Positions 47,532 to 58,148 of a stretch of 64,000 bases of DNA are shown here, piece after piece. The stretch comes from Bifiguratus adelaidae (taxonomy: Eukaryota; Mucoromycota; Endogonomycetes; Endogonales), in NCBI GenBank assembly GCA_002261195.1, contig MVBO01000003.1:384994-448993 (forward strand), written 5' to 3'. The position numbers were made by a program, and so were the translations under genes. Numbering within the stretch: position 1 is the stretch's first letter; the number at the start of each line of letters is the position of its first letter. The notes under the pieces were generated by a model. It saw nothing but the letters and a program-made list of their open reading frames with translations, did no database searches and had not been told where the DNA came from.

Positions 47532-49600
47532 TTAATCTGCGAGACAAATAGTTTTACTCTCTGTGAAGAACTCTAGACTGTAATCTCCTCCTTCTCGTCC
47601 TAGACCTAATGGATAATGAGCGCAATGTGTAGAGACGCATCATTGTATACTTGCCGCTGTGCTTCATGCCACCAAAAGGCATAGATAGGTCTCGCACCAT
47701 CCAGCAGTTGACCTACAAGCGATCAGTTAAACATGACGATATGCTGCGGGCACAAGCCTTTCGTACCCAAACATATCCTGCTTCAATACTATCCGCTACC
47801 CGACGCGCACGCTTGCCATTCTCTGTCCAGATCGAGCACGCCAGTCCATACTGACAATCGTTGGCCAGGTCGATGGCTTCCTGTTCGGTTTCAAACGTAT
47901 GAATGGTGACCACAGGTCCGAAAATCTCTTCTTGAGCGCACCGAGATTTGGCCGTTAGCCTAAACGTAGTCAGTATTGGAAATGTGAGCCTTCTTTGGGC
48001 TTACCCGGTGATGACAGTGGGCTGACAATAGTACCCTTGCTGCAGCTCAGGTGATAGAGCCGCAGTATCCAATCTTCCTCCTCCGCATTCGATTTTACCT
48101 CCTTGCCCTTTAGCCACATCAATGTACCCAGACACCTTTTCCAGGTGCTCTTTGCTCACGAGTGGACCAAGCTTCGTCTTAGGGTCAGACGGGTCTCCCA
48201 CTTGAAGTTCCTTGGCTTTTGCGACAAAGCTCTCGAGAAAGCGGTCGTAAATGCCCTTTTGCACAAATATCCTAGATCCACATAGACAGATCTAAAGAAT
48301 GCATGAGCTTCTTCGCGCTTGATAGGATGCCAACTGACCTCTCCCTGATTTGAAAAAGCAGCTCGAATGCTAGTGTCCACAGCATCATCAAAATCACAAT
48401 CGTCAAAAATAACATTGGCGTTTTTACCACCTATGGAAACGCTCAGACCGATGCAGCCTGCACGTCAAAGTATCCATACCCATCTCTAGGGACACCTTTT
48501 TAAATTGGGAAGCACAGGTCATGTTGATCTTTCGGCCGGTGACAGTGCCTGATGCGATAAATCAGCTTGAGCACAACATTGAAGGCTACCATACCTCCTG
48601 TGAAAGAAATGAGAGGAACTTTTGGATGTTCTACCAGCGCTTGACCCGCTGTGCCGCCTGTGAAGAGATGTGTGAGAAGCTTCCTAGCTGTAGTACCTTT
48701 GATAAAGCACCTACCGAATCCAAAAACCATGTTGACAACACCCTTCGGTAGACCGGCCTCTAAAAGTACACTACAGAGCCCTATGTACAAATGCCTGAGT
48801 ATGAGATACATAGATGATATATAAAGCTGTGAATGATACTTACGATGGGCTGTCAAGCTTGTAAATTCACTCGGCTTGCAAACGCAAGTATTTCCGACTG
48901 TTGTGGAGCGGTCAGTCATTGAGCGATGGGGCAAGACAAGCAATTACATACATGCAATGCATGGCGCAATCTTCCAAGTGAGCAAATACAAAGGCCTAAG
49001 TCACATCAGCTATCGAAAAGAAGCCTCATGGTAAACATCATACTCACAGATTCCACGGACTAATGAGTCCAGCGACGCCAACAGGATGACGACGGGAAAA
49101 ATTGGTCGCAACACCATCCACAGTATTGATACGCTCACGACTATGCAAGATGTAGGTTGCAAAGTAGCGAAAATTGTAGGCGGTCCTGTTGATGTCCACT
49201 TGCTTGGCAAACCATACAGGTTTACCTTGATCAGAAGACTCCAATGCCGCAAACACGTCAATCCGACTGGTTGTACGCTCATTACTCGGATGCCTTGTTG
49301 CAACCATGCCTTACCTTTCCAGCAACTCGGCTACTTTCAACATGAGGGACGACCGATAAGCTCTTGTCGTTTTCGACCACGTTTTGAATGCCTCTGAAGC
49401 TGCTTCAACCGCAAGGTCGACATCCTCTTTGGTCGAGTTGGGTAATACGGCGTGGACCTGTCCGGGCATGAACATGATGCTGATGCCGAATATTGTCTTA
49501 CCTTGCCTGTGGAAGGATTAAAGCTATCAATGTACTCCCCCTTGACGGGTTCCTTGTACTCATTGCCAATAAAGTTGGAGACTATTGTCTCCTGGATCAT
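47532..49600 (-). CDS. Aldehyde dehydrogenase, ALDH8-like (2-aminomuconate semialdehyde type)
   Basis: NAD-dependent dehydrogenase, 486 aa, in thirteen exons (minus strand): 49502-49600, 49315-49457, 49048-49266, 48952-48995, 48844-48897, 48715-48780, 48595-48657, 48480-48548, 48339-48430, 48005-48291, 47767-47959, 47655-47712, 47532-47605. Seen: SPWNLPLYLLTWKIAPCIA, NTCVCKPSEFTS, LPKGVVNMVFG, SFTGGTVTGRKI, base Glu in SLEMGGKNANVI, catalytic Cys in NQGEICLCGSRI, EEIFGPVV, PFGGMKHSGLGREGG, and C-terminal FFTESKTICLAD. The NLPLYLLTWK and QGEICLCGSR signatures point to the ALDH8/AMSDH group. The last intron uses donor GCAAGT. Substrate assignment is by similarity recall only. Confidence 0.92.
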
Positions 49601-49892
49601 TGCGGGAATAACAAGCGAGATACCGGATTAAGCAAGTTGCATCGTGGGAAAGTGCAGGAATTGCCAAAAGACGATACAAAGTCAATGCTGGCATTCGCTG
49701 ACTTCCGTCAACCACAGCGCATGTGCCTACAATGCACGAGGCCAAGTGCAAATAGGACATTGTAATAGAATATATTGTAGCATCTATAATACAAGACATA
49801 CAGAAGGGACCAACAGACTCCATCTAAAACATGCCTCTGCGCATGCAAGAGTGAGCTACTCACTGAATAAACAACCTATCAACACGCATGTT

Positions 49893-50546
49893 TCATGGCT
49901 TGGCGGATGCGTCGGTGTTTTGGGTCCCGGGTATTGTAGTTGGAACTTTTGGAAACGATAGGTTCTGTAGTCGCTCTTCTTGCTGTTTTCTAGCCACTTT
50001 TCTTTGGTATTCCCGGTTGCGAAGGTAGTAGATGTTTCGGTTCAAGACGTACTTTTTCGGTTTGGAAGGTGATGATGGCGTTGAGGGCGTTGAGGGCCGA
50101 GGTTGTGGAGAGGTGGAACCAGATTTGGTTTCTTTAGAGGCTTCCAAGCTTTCCTTCTTCTCGTCCTTGTCCTTGTCCTTCTTGTCGTCTTCCTTGCTTC
50201 CTCTGAAAGCGTTCCATAGTCCGCTCCCGATGGTACTAACAAGGTCGGTGACGCTGTTGCTTTCTGCTTGAGCTGAATCGTCATAGGCCTTCTTCTTGCT
50301 AGCATCTGGCGTAGATTGACCGCTGCGTGGGCTGCCAGTGTCCGCACCATTCCCGGGCTTCACTCCTCCCATGGCAACGCAAAAGTTGACGTCCTCTAAA
50401 TGCTTTCGACAGGTGTAAAACCAGTCGCGGTTGTCCTCAGTGGTCAACACAGCATTGGAGAACTTGTTGCATACAAAGCATGGTCTTTCTGAAGTCGCTG
50501 TCCGTAAAACATAGGCGTTGGTCAGCGAAGCCGACGCTTGAGCCAT
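49893..50546 (-). CDS. VPS4-associated protein 1 (Vfa1-like)
   Basis: Intronless, 217 aa. N-terminal zinc-binding segment PCFVCNKFSNAVLTTEDNRD, then WFYTCRKHLEDVNFC (Cys-x2-Cys ... Cys ... His ... Cys), as in yeast Vfa1, a partner and activator of the ESCRT ATPase Vps4. The middle is low complexity (Lys/Asp/Glu and Ser/Pro repeats). The C-terminal end KKYVLNRNIYYLRNREYQRK is the conserved Vps4-binding tail. ESCRT function is known for yeast; here it is inferred from domain layout. It faces the HMCES gene across 49 bp. ATG 50546 has good context and precedes the conserved YVLR start. Confidence 0.88.
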   Translation of the reverse strand: MAQASASLTNAYVLRTATSERPCFVCNKFSNAVLTTEDNRDWFYTCRKHLEDVNFCVAMGGVKPGNGADTGSPRSGQSTPDASKKKAYDDSAQAESNSVTDLVSTIGSGLWNAFRGSKEDDKKDKDKDEKKESLEASKETKSGSTSPQPRPSTPSTPSSPSKPKKYVLNRNIYYLRNREYQRKVARKQQEERLQNLSFPKVPTTIPGTQNTDASAKP

Positions 50547-50595
50547 GGCCAAAGTCGAAATTGCGGGGAATTCGGTCACCGTTGAACCTGGTAGC
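50547..50595. promoter_or_regulatory. 49-bp divergent spacer Vfa1 / HMCES
   Basis: The whole distance between opposite start codons. Promoters and 5' leaders must overlap, or leaders must be very short or start inside the partner gene. No TATA box. Confidence 0.6.
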
Positions 50596-51832
50596 ATGTG
50601 CGGGCGAACAGCTCTCGCGCTTGAGCCAGAAGACATTCGACAGTATCTAGAACGGTCCAACCTACTAGTGAACGAGTGGGTTGATCAAGAGCGCTACTTT
50701 AGCACCTATAATGTCGCACCGACCTACTGGCAGCCCGTCGTTCGAGCGCGCCGAGACGAAGAGGGAAACGGCGAAACATCCCTTATACTACAGACTATGG
50801 TACGTCTGCATCGGATAACTGGCTTAAGGACACTTTTATCACACTTGGCTCTTTGTTTTGCGTCTAGAAATGGGGACTCATACCTTCCTGGACCAAGAAA
50901 ATGCCAGATTACACCGTAAGTCGATGCCGGAGGCGCCTCTTGAGCAGCGATTCAGTCTTGTAGTTCATCATGCGAACCATCAATGCCCGTGACGACTCAC
51001 TCACAATGGGAAAGCCCATGTTCAATTCCATGAAGGGAAAGAAACGATGTATCATTCCTGTCCAAGGGTAAGTGCTCCCATCCACATCCTCGTGGTCTGA
51101 CTGAGCTGTGCAAGGTTCTACGAGTGGCTCAAACCAAACGCCACTCCAAAAGAAAAGATTCCATACTTTATGAAGAGGGATGATGGACAAATAATGCTCC
51201 TCGCGGGATTATATGATGCTGTCCGATTTGAAGGTAAAGTCATAGTGCTGCTTAACGAGCACAAAAAGACTGATGTGTCTAAAGATGAGGAACCATTGTA
51301 CACCTATACCATCATTACCACTGATGCATCCAAGCAATTGTCCTTTTTACATGATCGAATGCCAGTTATTCTCGAAAATGGATCAAAAGATGTCGCAACC
51401 TGGCTGGATCCAAACATTGGATGGGTGTCTGAGGTAGCGAATCTGCTCAAACCCAAGGAGAGTGGCATCACCATGTGGGTATCTTGCGCGCAATTACATG
51501 CGTTGCGGATCCATTCATCTTGTCCCACCAGGTATCCCGTGGACAAGGCTGTCGGCAAGGTGGGCAATAATTCTCCAGATTTTATCCAGCCAGCGCCAGA
51601 GAAGCCATCGATACAAAGTTTCTTCACTCCCAAACCACAAAAGAACAAGAAATCCTCCTCCACAGATCCCGCCACAGACAAGGTGCTCAACGTCAAGGAT
51701 GAGGAATTGACGACGAAAGAAGCCAAGGCTGGTACTATTTCACCTCGAGCCAAGCGTCCCCCGAAACGCGCTCATAGTCCAGACACATCTCCCAACAAGC
51801 GCAAGATCACCGCCTTCTTTTCACCCACGTGA
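50596..51832 (+). CDS. SRAP-domain abasic-site protein (HMCES-like)
   Basis: Nuclear protein that crosslinks through Cys2 to abasic sites in single-stranded DNA at forks; 321 aa. Exons 50596-50799, 50868-50915, 50964-51067, 51115-51233, 51285-51474 and 51532-51832. Seen: MCGRTALAL (Cys2 after Met removal), YNVAPTYWQPVV, KWGLIPSW, INARDDS, GFYEWLK (Glu), and HDRMPVIL (His), i.e. every catalytic residue; KVGNNSPDFI ends the domain. The tail holds two PCNA-binding-like motifs, SIQSFFTPK and KITAFFSPT, with a basic, disordered linker. Introns 4 (51 nt) and 5 (57 nt) are stopless multiples of three. Confidence 0.95.
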
Positions 51833-51926
51833 ATTTGTGACTTCTTGGACTTATCACTTGCTCTCTTTCTGCCTTTGTGCTTATGGCTCAGACCTCGTCT
51901 TTGCACCACTTTTGCTTTGACGATCA

Positions 51927-52698
51927 ATGGAAGCCCTCTGTACAGAATATGCATCTAGTGGCCGGTTGGAAAGTGCCCATAGAGTTTGTAAGTTGAGGGA
52001 GTGTTCCAAAAAGCTGCCGGGAATAATGGGTCTACGTATAGCCCGACACCCGTTTTCTGCAAATAGACGAACTTATCGCTCGCGCTAAACGTACAGGAGA
52101 TGTGCTCAGAGAAGTGTTGAGCTTTATGGAAGTTGGCCAAAGTGCCAGTGAGAGCGACGGTGCCCGGGTAAGTGGCCGTGGCCGTACATCGATATTTCTG
52201 AACCTTTCTATTCAGGAGTTGTATAAAGAATGCCAGATCATGCATGCTTGCGTCAACGAACAGCTATGGTCTGCTATAGATGAAGATGTTATAGGTAAGG
52301 ATGAATCGTATCTGTAGTATCTGCATGGCCGCTGACATGAATATAGCGACATTGCTCAGTACCCTGGACAATCTTACTCAAGCCATGAATGCTTATACAG
52401 CAGCTCTCGCCACCAGAAGCAACACGACTTGCAATGACATAATGGCACCCTCCGTCAGCGCTCCGAGCGAAAGCAAAACTCTGACGCCATCATCGCGTCC
52501 GCCGACTACGCTTGATGATCAATACGTGGACCTTGCGGAAGATGATCCTGACGAGATTGAAATCATTGATGAAGTCACGGGAGAAGACCCGTAAGTGTAC
52601 CTTGGCCATGTCGCGCACATTCTGATTATTCTCACTCTAGTCTACCTTCCGCCCCAAAGTCTGGTCGCTTGTCATGGTACGGTTTCCTCAAGAGATAG
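51927..52698 (+). CDS. Small GAT-like helical protein
   Basis: Exons 51927-51987, 52067-52167, 52216-52294, 52347-52590 and 52641-52698 keep frame for 180 aa. Helices YELIARAKRTGDVLREVLSF, ELYKECQIMHACVNEQLWSA and ATLLSTLDNLTQAMNAYTAAL form a three-helix bundle resembling the GAT domain of Lsb5/GGA/Tom1-type trafficking adaptors. There is no VHS domain in front. The C-terminal part is Ser/Pro and Asp/Glu-rich (DLAEDDPDEIEIIDEVTGED) and ends WYGFLKR. The acidic stretch could bind partners. Start ATG follows an in-frame stop closely; an upstream exon containing VHS is not visible in the 90 bp before. Coding status is good; the family call is tentative. Confidence 0.6.
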
Positions 52699-53268
52699 AT
52701 TGCCCCTTGCATATAATACGCTTTCTTGGTTCATTGTGCACATATTCTCGTTCATCACATACGTTGTCAATCCGGGTTTAATAGAGTCAAAATACCGTCG
52801 AGTCATGGGCGTAATGATTATCCTTCAAGAGCCAGATTGGGATTGCAAGGAATGAAAACCAAAAATATTCTGACAATGGGATTTGCACGTCAACTCGACA
52901 AAATGACTGTGGTCAAAATATGGACTGCCCTCACAAAAGCCTCTCTCAAACCGATGTCGTCCTTATATGTCCTCGTCCAGTATGTGCGACATTCGTGGAC
53001 TATACCACGCAAGGAGATGGCCACATGCAATGTCCCCTTACCTTAGAGTGGCAAATTGGTATACATCTTGCAGATGATTTCCTTATCCACGCGGAGTGAC
53101 ATGCACAATTGGCTCGTCACAGCACGTTCAATAAGCGTTAAACATCATCCAGGGTCACCCTCACTGTTGAGTTTTTTCATGTTGGAGTATCCCAGTTTTC
53201 TGTATCGTGCCATAATGTCTTTGCACCTCTATTCCCGTTCTTCCTATCCGCTGACTCGTCATTAGGCA
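52699..53268. other. Intergenic, no gene seen
   Basis: Open frames on the plus strand lack coding character. Promoter of the 53269 gene is expected at the right end. Confidence 0.5.
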
Positions 53269-54026
53269 ATGCGCTACCTGAGATCCATCATCCTTTTGGC
53301 GCTTGTAAGTTTCACTTTTGGGTTAGAGGTACCGATGATACCCAGACAATTGCCTCTGCTTGGAGGTGGTGGTAGCAATCCATCTCCTTCACCCGTTCCT
53401 ACACCAATATCCACCTCAACAATCACAAGCCTGACCACCACTCCAACCATATCGGGTATAACTACAACACCGCTGCTTACCATCCCTCTTCAACACCAAT
53501 TACAATGTCCGCCAAACCGTCCGCGACGGCTCTTAAACTAACATCCACCTCCACAGCAAGCTCCACGTCTACGACCGATAGCGCCTCCAATACATCCATT
53601 GATGCCGTTCCGACCCTATCCCAGTCCGTATCTTCCAATTCCACCAATTCCACGACGGACGCATCATCTCAGTCGACTTCTTCAAACAATGGCGTGGTAG
53701 GAGGCATCATTGGCGCCGTCATATTTTTTTCAGCCCTCTTGTTCATGGCTTGGCTAGTCCTGATTCGAAAGCGCAAAAAGAACCAACCAGATTACTTTGA
53801 TGATCCCTTTCCCATTGTGCCACCGTATGGAGGGTTACCGGGTTCGGGACGGCCTCAGGCACCTGAAATTTATCGATTGAATCAACCGGTCTATTCGCCT
53901 CCGTTTCGGTTTCCTGATCCCGCCTTTGCTCACGTCAATAACGGTTATCGACATGCATCGCCGCTGCCCATAACGACGGAAGACGAGTACCGATGGGACG
54001 GGATAAAGCCGGACGAACGCATGTAG
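53269..54026 (+). CDS. Ser/Thr-rich single-span cell-surface protein
   Basis: 218 aa from exons 53269-53455 and 53557-54026; the 101-nt intron (GTATAA ... CACAG) joins two frames that otherwise look shifted. Signal peptide MRYLRSIILLALVSFTFG. Mucin-like Ser/Thr/Pro ectodomain with sequons, about residues 40-115. One membrane span GIIGAVIFFSALLFMAWLVL followed by RKRKK as a stop-transfer signal, then a Pro/Tyr-rich cytosolic tail (PFPIVPPYGG, LNQPVYSPPF). The layout equals fungal wall sensors of the Mid2/Wsc or Skg6 kind, but no domain signature is present. Tail PPxY-like motifs might bind WW-domain ligases; that is inference. Confidence 0.75.
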
Positions 54027-54061
54027 CTACTATATCCCATTCTTTGTACACCTTATATTAT

Positions 54062-56111
54062 CTATGCCTTCCATAATAACACACGGCCATTGTCGGTATA
54101 GGCGGCTATGACGTTTGAATATGGATGATGGACAATGCCAATGACCTCGGCATCCGTGAGCTGCAAAAGTGATATTTTAGAGACATTGGTGCAAACGAAG
54201 TGGCTTACCTTCATTTCCTCGACAACTTCGCCAGAAGCCATGCTGAAGCAGTAAAGCGTCGAATTCTCACTCACGCCATAAACGATATCCCCTTGAGCCG
54301 AGGTGGCACAAGCAACGAAATCTACACCGGCTTTGGCAGGACCTTGGCCTCCACTTTCTCCAGGTTTCGCAGGCATCGTCAGTGTCTTGTCGACTGTGCC
54401 CGTTGCACTCAGGACGGACAATGATGCACTCTTGTTGCACACCAAAAATCGATCTGTTTTGGGAATGGAAATGATGGCATTGATGGAGGGATTGACCAGA
54501 CCGGCTGCGTTCTTGTCTGATCCGAGCGAAGAGATGGTTTTAAGGCAATTGGTGGACTTGAGATCCCAAATCTAACAAAACACTTAGAGCGCAGGTCAGT
54601 CAACAAGACATTCACGGGCTTACCCTCACTGTTCCGTCGCTACTGCCACTGATCACCTTGGTCATGTCTGTAGAAAAAAGGGCACTATTGACAAAGGAGG
54701 TGTGACCTCGAAACTCTTTGAGAGCTTTGCCACTTTTTAGCCCGTGCAACCTGGATGATGCAAGGACTCAATGCGATGGCTCATGTGCACATCCATTCAA
54801 CCTACTTGACCGTTGAGTCAAAGCTGCCACTCAGCACCTGAGTACCTTCTTTGTTGAAGCACACAGAAGTGACACCTTGGCTGTGAGCAGGAGAAATGCG
54901 TCTTGTACACAGTCCACTTTGAATTTTCCAAACTGCAATCTTTCCGCTGTGGTCCCCGGACACCAGTAATTCGCCGTCTTTGCTAAAATTGAGGCAGAGG
55001 ACAGCTTCTTCCATGCTCATGTAATTTTCCTGTTAAGTATGTTAAGTATGAGACATCCACTTGTCATTTGCAATAAAAGGACACACATTGGCTTGATATT
55101 TGAGATCCTTGCGAAGTTTACCGGTGAGATAATTCCAAACTTCTATGAAACCGTCACTGGATCCTGTGACCATGTACTGCCCATTAGGCGAAAAAATTGC
55201 GCTTTCTGCGTGTGTGGATGCACTAGGAAACTATCACACGCGCACGTCAGACGTATATGCCGTGGGCAACATGGACCTACCTTGACGGTGTTGTAGCATG
55301 TCTTGGGTATCGCATCGACTTCCTCCTTTATCACCGGAGCAGCTCCACGGTACAGGTCGAAAGGCGTCTCCGGCTGCACAATACCCTGTTGCTGCTGCCA
55401 CTTTAGTGATTGTCCTAACAGTGTCAGGAGCCTTGAAGGAGGCACCGTAGTCACTTCTGATTCGAGAGCTTTGCGGAATTAAGCGGTTGTCTCTCACACG
55501 CCTTGCCTTACCTTTGGCAATCTCCTTTCGCCGTTTCTCTTTGCTGGTACCGGGAGAATAAATCTCTTTGGCATCGAAATATGAATGAGACAGCAATTGC
55601 TCTAATCGCATGTATCGATCGGGGAAAGACGTCTTGATGATTTGCATAGGCTCAGTCTGTCTCAATAACGTCCTTGCTGCACCCAGCTCGCGTTCTTCCA
55701 GAAGCTCAAGAATGATCTGTACTTTGCGTTCAGGTGCCCGAAGCCAGTGACAAGGCGCAACTTACCTGTTCGTAAAGATCGCTCAGTTTGGAAGGGGATA
55801 TGGCGACGTTGGTGACCGTTCGAAGTACGAGATCCCATCGACCTTGCTGTATGTCTTCCATAAAGGTCTGTACGCTGTCGACATTGTTCAAAGCGACACC
55901 TGTCTCGTCCTATAAGCCCAATGAGACGCGTTGATCGATCAACGCGAAATGTCAAAACTTGCGTGCAGTGTTTGAAGCGTGCGATGGAGACCATTCTCTC
56001 TCAGGAATTGTTGAATGAGTCGAATAACACTAGCAACAAGAGCGCTACGTAAGCGGCTATGCGCAAGGTCTCTTTGACAACTCACTCTGCCGACTCAATG
56101 TCTACAGCCAT
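54062..56111 (-). CDS. SMU1: SMU1-type WD40 splicing factor
   Basis: Spliceosomal B-complex protein, partner of RED; 528 aa. Exons, minus strand: 56086-56111, 55963-56029, 55766-55909, 55512-55716, 55281-55468, 55087-55230, 54806-55029, 54624-54750, 54209-54571, 54062-54160. N-terminal LisH ([18 protein letters not shown]) and CTLH ([21 protein letters not shown]), then SMU1-specific [13 protein letters not shown] and [19 protein letters not shown]. The WD40 propeller runs from about 210: [48 protein letters not shown], ending [10 protein letters not shown]. The second intron starts GCAAGT (CAC|GCAAGT), the only donor that keeps frame. Confidence 0.96.
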
Positions 56112-56190
56112 TGAATGCAACTCTATTTCCTTCCTTGGGTATATACATTGTCTGCATGTCTCACTTACGCTCCTGCGTCGGTAGTGCCTG

Positions 56191-58148
56191 CTAATACTCG
56201 ACGCTACGACTAGCGCAACGCCTTGCTTGTCTACCATACTGTCTCTTCTGCTCTTTGGTGCCAAAATATAATGCTGTAGCTTCTTGATTCACTTGTACAA
56301 TGGGATCCGGTCTTGGGTCGGTATGGAGAAGATGGGCAACCGCATCCACGTGAGATTTCACATCCTCCGATCGACGAGGTTTGTAGTATGGGAAGCCTTC
56401 CTTGCTGATATGTGGATGGAACATGGGTGTCACGAATTGCACACGCGGCTGGACGGTTGGGAATGCTTGATTGAACACAAGACGGCATTTGAATAAGCCA
56501 CCATCGTAATGTCTGAAAGACAAGAATTGAGTCATGGTAATGGCTTGGTCGTTCAAAGGATACTCACGTCATAGGTTTGCCAAAAATAATCACCTCCCAA
56601 ATAAACGGATTATCATCCACCAAGTAGACATCTCCAACACCCGACAAGTCCGAATCTCCTTTGCCTTCTTTGATCTCCTCGTACTGGGCCCTGAGATTGG
56701 AGGCTGTTAGCGACTCGCAGACATTCCTCTCCTTGGATTGCTGAATCCAGGACTTCGTTTCCTCCTCCAATTGTCGAAAGATTCGATCCAGCCGATTCAA
56801 GATTGACTTGTAGTCAAAATTTCCTGTGAAAGGTCTATGTTAAGCAAAGGAACATCCACTGGATTGGCTACACATACCCGACATTTGGTTGCCAGAGCCT
56901 TCGAATCGGGCCATAAAGAATGGTTTCTCATCAGTCCCTTTACTCAATCCGGCAATGGCCGCTCGCTTTGGTCAGGTCAGTATGCGAACGCTCATATTTT
57001 TCAAGATTACCTTGTAATTGTCATAGTACAGCAGGAATAAGCGTTTGCTCAAGTCTTCAAATTCATCTCCGAGCCTGGATTGTTCTGCATACGTTGGCTC
57101 GCTGGCGCTGCCAGACAGCGCAGCTGAAACCGCCGGTAAAGTCACTGCGTCGCTTCTGTAAGAAACACTAGACTGAGGATGCACATTGACATACTCGGTG
57201 GTTTAGCGGTAACTCCATTAGATAGAGCCCCATTGGTTTTCTCGAGCAAAAGCTCCTCCATCCGATCACACACTGCAATACGCAATGTTTCTGGCGACAT
57301 CATGAGCGACTTTCTTGTCAACCTTTTAAAGTGCCAAGCTGTCTTACCATGTTGAATCTTCTCACTGTACTGCACAACTTCGGGGCTGTGAATAGGTGCC
57401 CCTTCATGTCCAGGCTCATTGTGATACTAGAGCTACCATTAGTATGATCATTAGCCTATTTAAATTTCCGACTTTACCGGTGAATCTGACATGAGGCTTT
57501 GTATAGACAACAAGATGGACGAAATGCCATGCGCAGAGGACCCTTTCAATCATGAGTACACAATGCTCGTTAAGCACAAGCATGAGGTCGCCACGTACAG
57601 TTTTCACCAGACTACATTGGTATCCCAAAGCTTTACATGAGCAAACATTCAGGTGCAGAGACATCATTTAACTCACCTCTCCTCTCCAGGTACCCAGTAT
57701 ACTCAAACAGACCTTCCCACCGGCGTAAATCTATATAGAATCAAAGACGCGGTAAGATACCTGTTTAATTCTGCGTGTTACACTTGCATTTGGATTGAAT
57801 CGAGTCCGTCCTTGACTGGTAGTGAGCGCTGTGACTTTCGGAGGTGCATCCGGATAGTTGTTTGGAAAGGACAAGGCAAACTCAAAGAAGCCATACGCGT
57901 ATCTAGAAGCCATGGAATTGAGTCTAGCACCATACTCGCAGGTCCATTGCACTCACGGAGTATTCGGTGGACCGATAATGAGCGCTTTACAACGAGTAAA
58001 GTTGCTCTCGTCATACCACAAGTGAATGGCATTGTCCGGACTTTTGCTGTTTCCGTTGGGCAGTCAGTAGCAGAAGTCAACAAGTCCAACCACCATACCT
58101 CACATCGAGATACTCTTTCTGTAGTCGATACTTTGCTCTATTAGACAT
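56191..58148 (-). CDS. UBE2Z-like E2 with a second, Cys-less UBC domain
   Basis: Ubiquitin-conjugating enzyme, 458 aa, twelve exons (minus strand): 58099-58148, 57957-58046, 57788-57902, 57677-57730, 57599-57611, 57478-57542, 57348-57426, 57191-57290, 57011-57155, 56878-56965, 56568-56823, 56191-56512. First UBC (about 5-150): DNAIHLWYDESN, FFEFALSFPNNYPDAPPKV, catalytic Cys93 in GGKVCLSILGTWRGE, LLSIQSLMSDSPYHNEPG. Second UBC fold (about 330-430): GGLFKCRLVFNQAFP, VQFVTPMFHPHI, with GFPYY where a Cys would be, so UEV-like. Exon 5 is a 13-nt microexon coding SGEN plus one base of Trp. Intron 3 has donor GCAAGT. Intron 8 as modelled is only 35 nt, so that border is least certain. Confidence 0.85.

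Noticed and set aside
53456-53556. Apparent frameshift in the Ser/Thr-rich surface protein
   Set aside because: A GTATAA...CACAG intron of 101 nt joins both frames exactly, so no lesion is needed.
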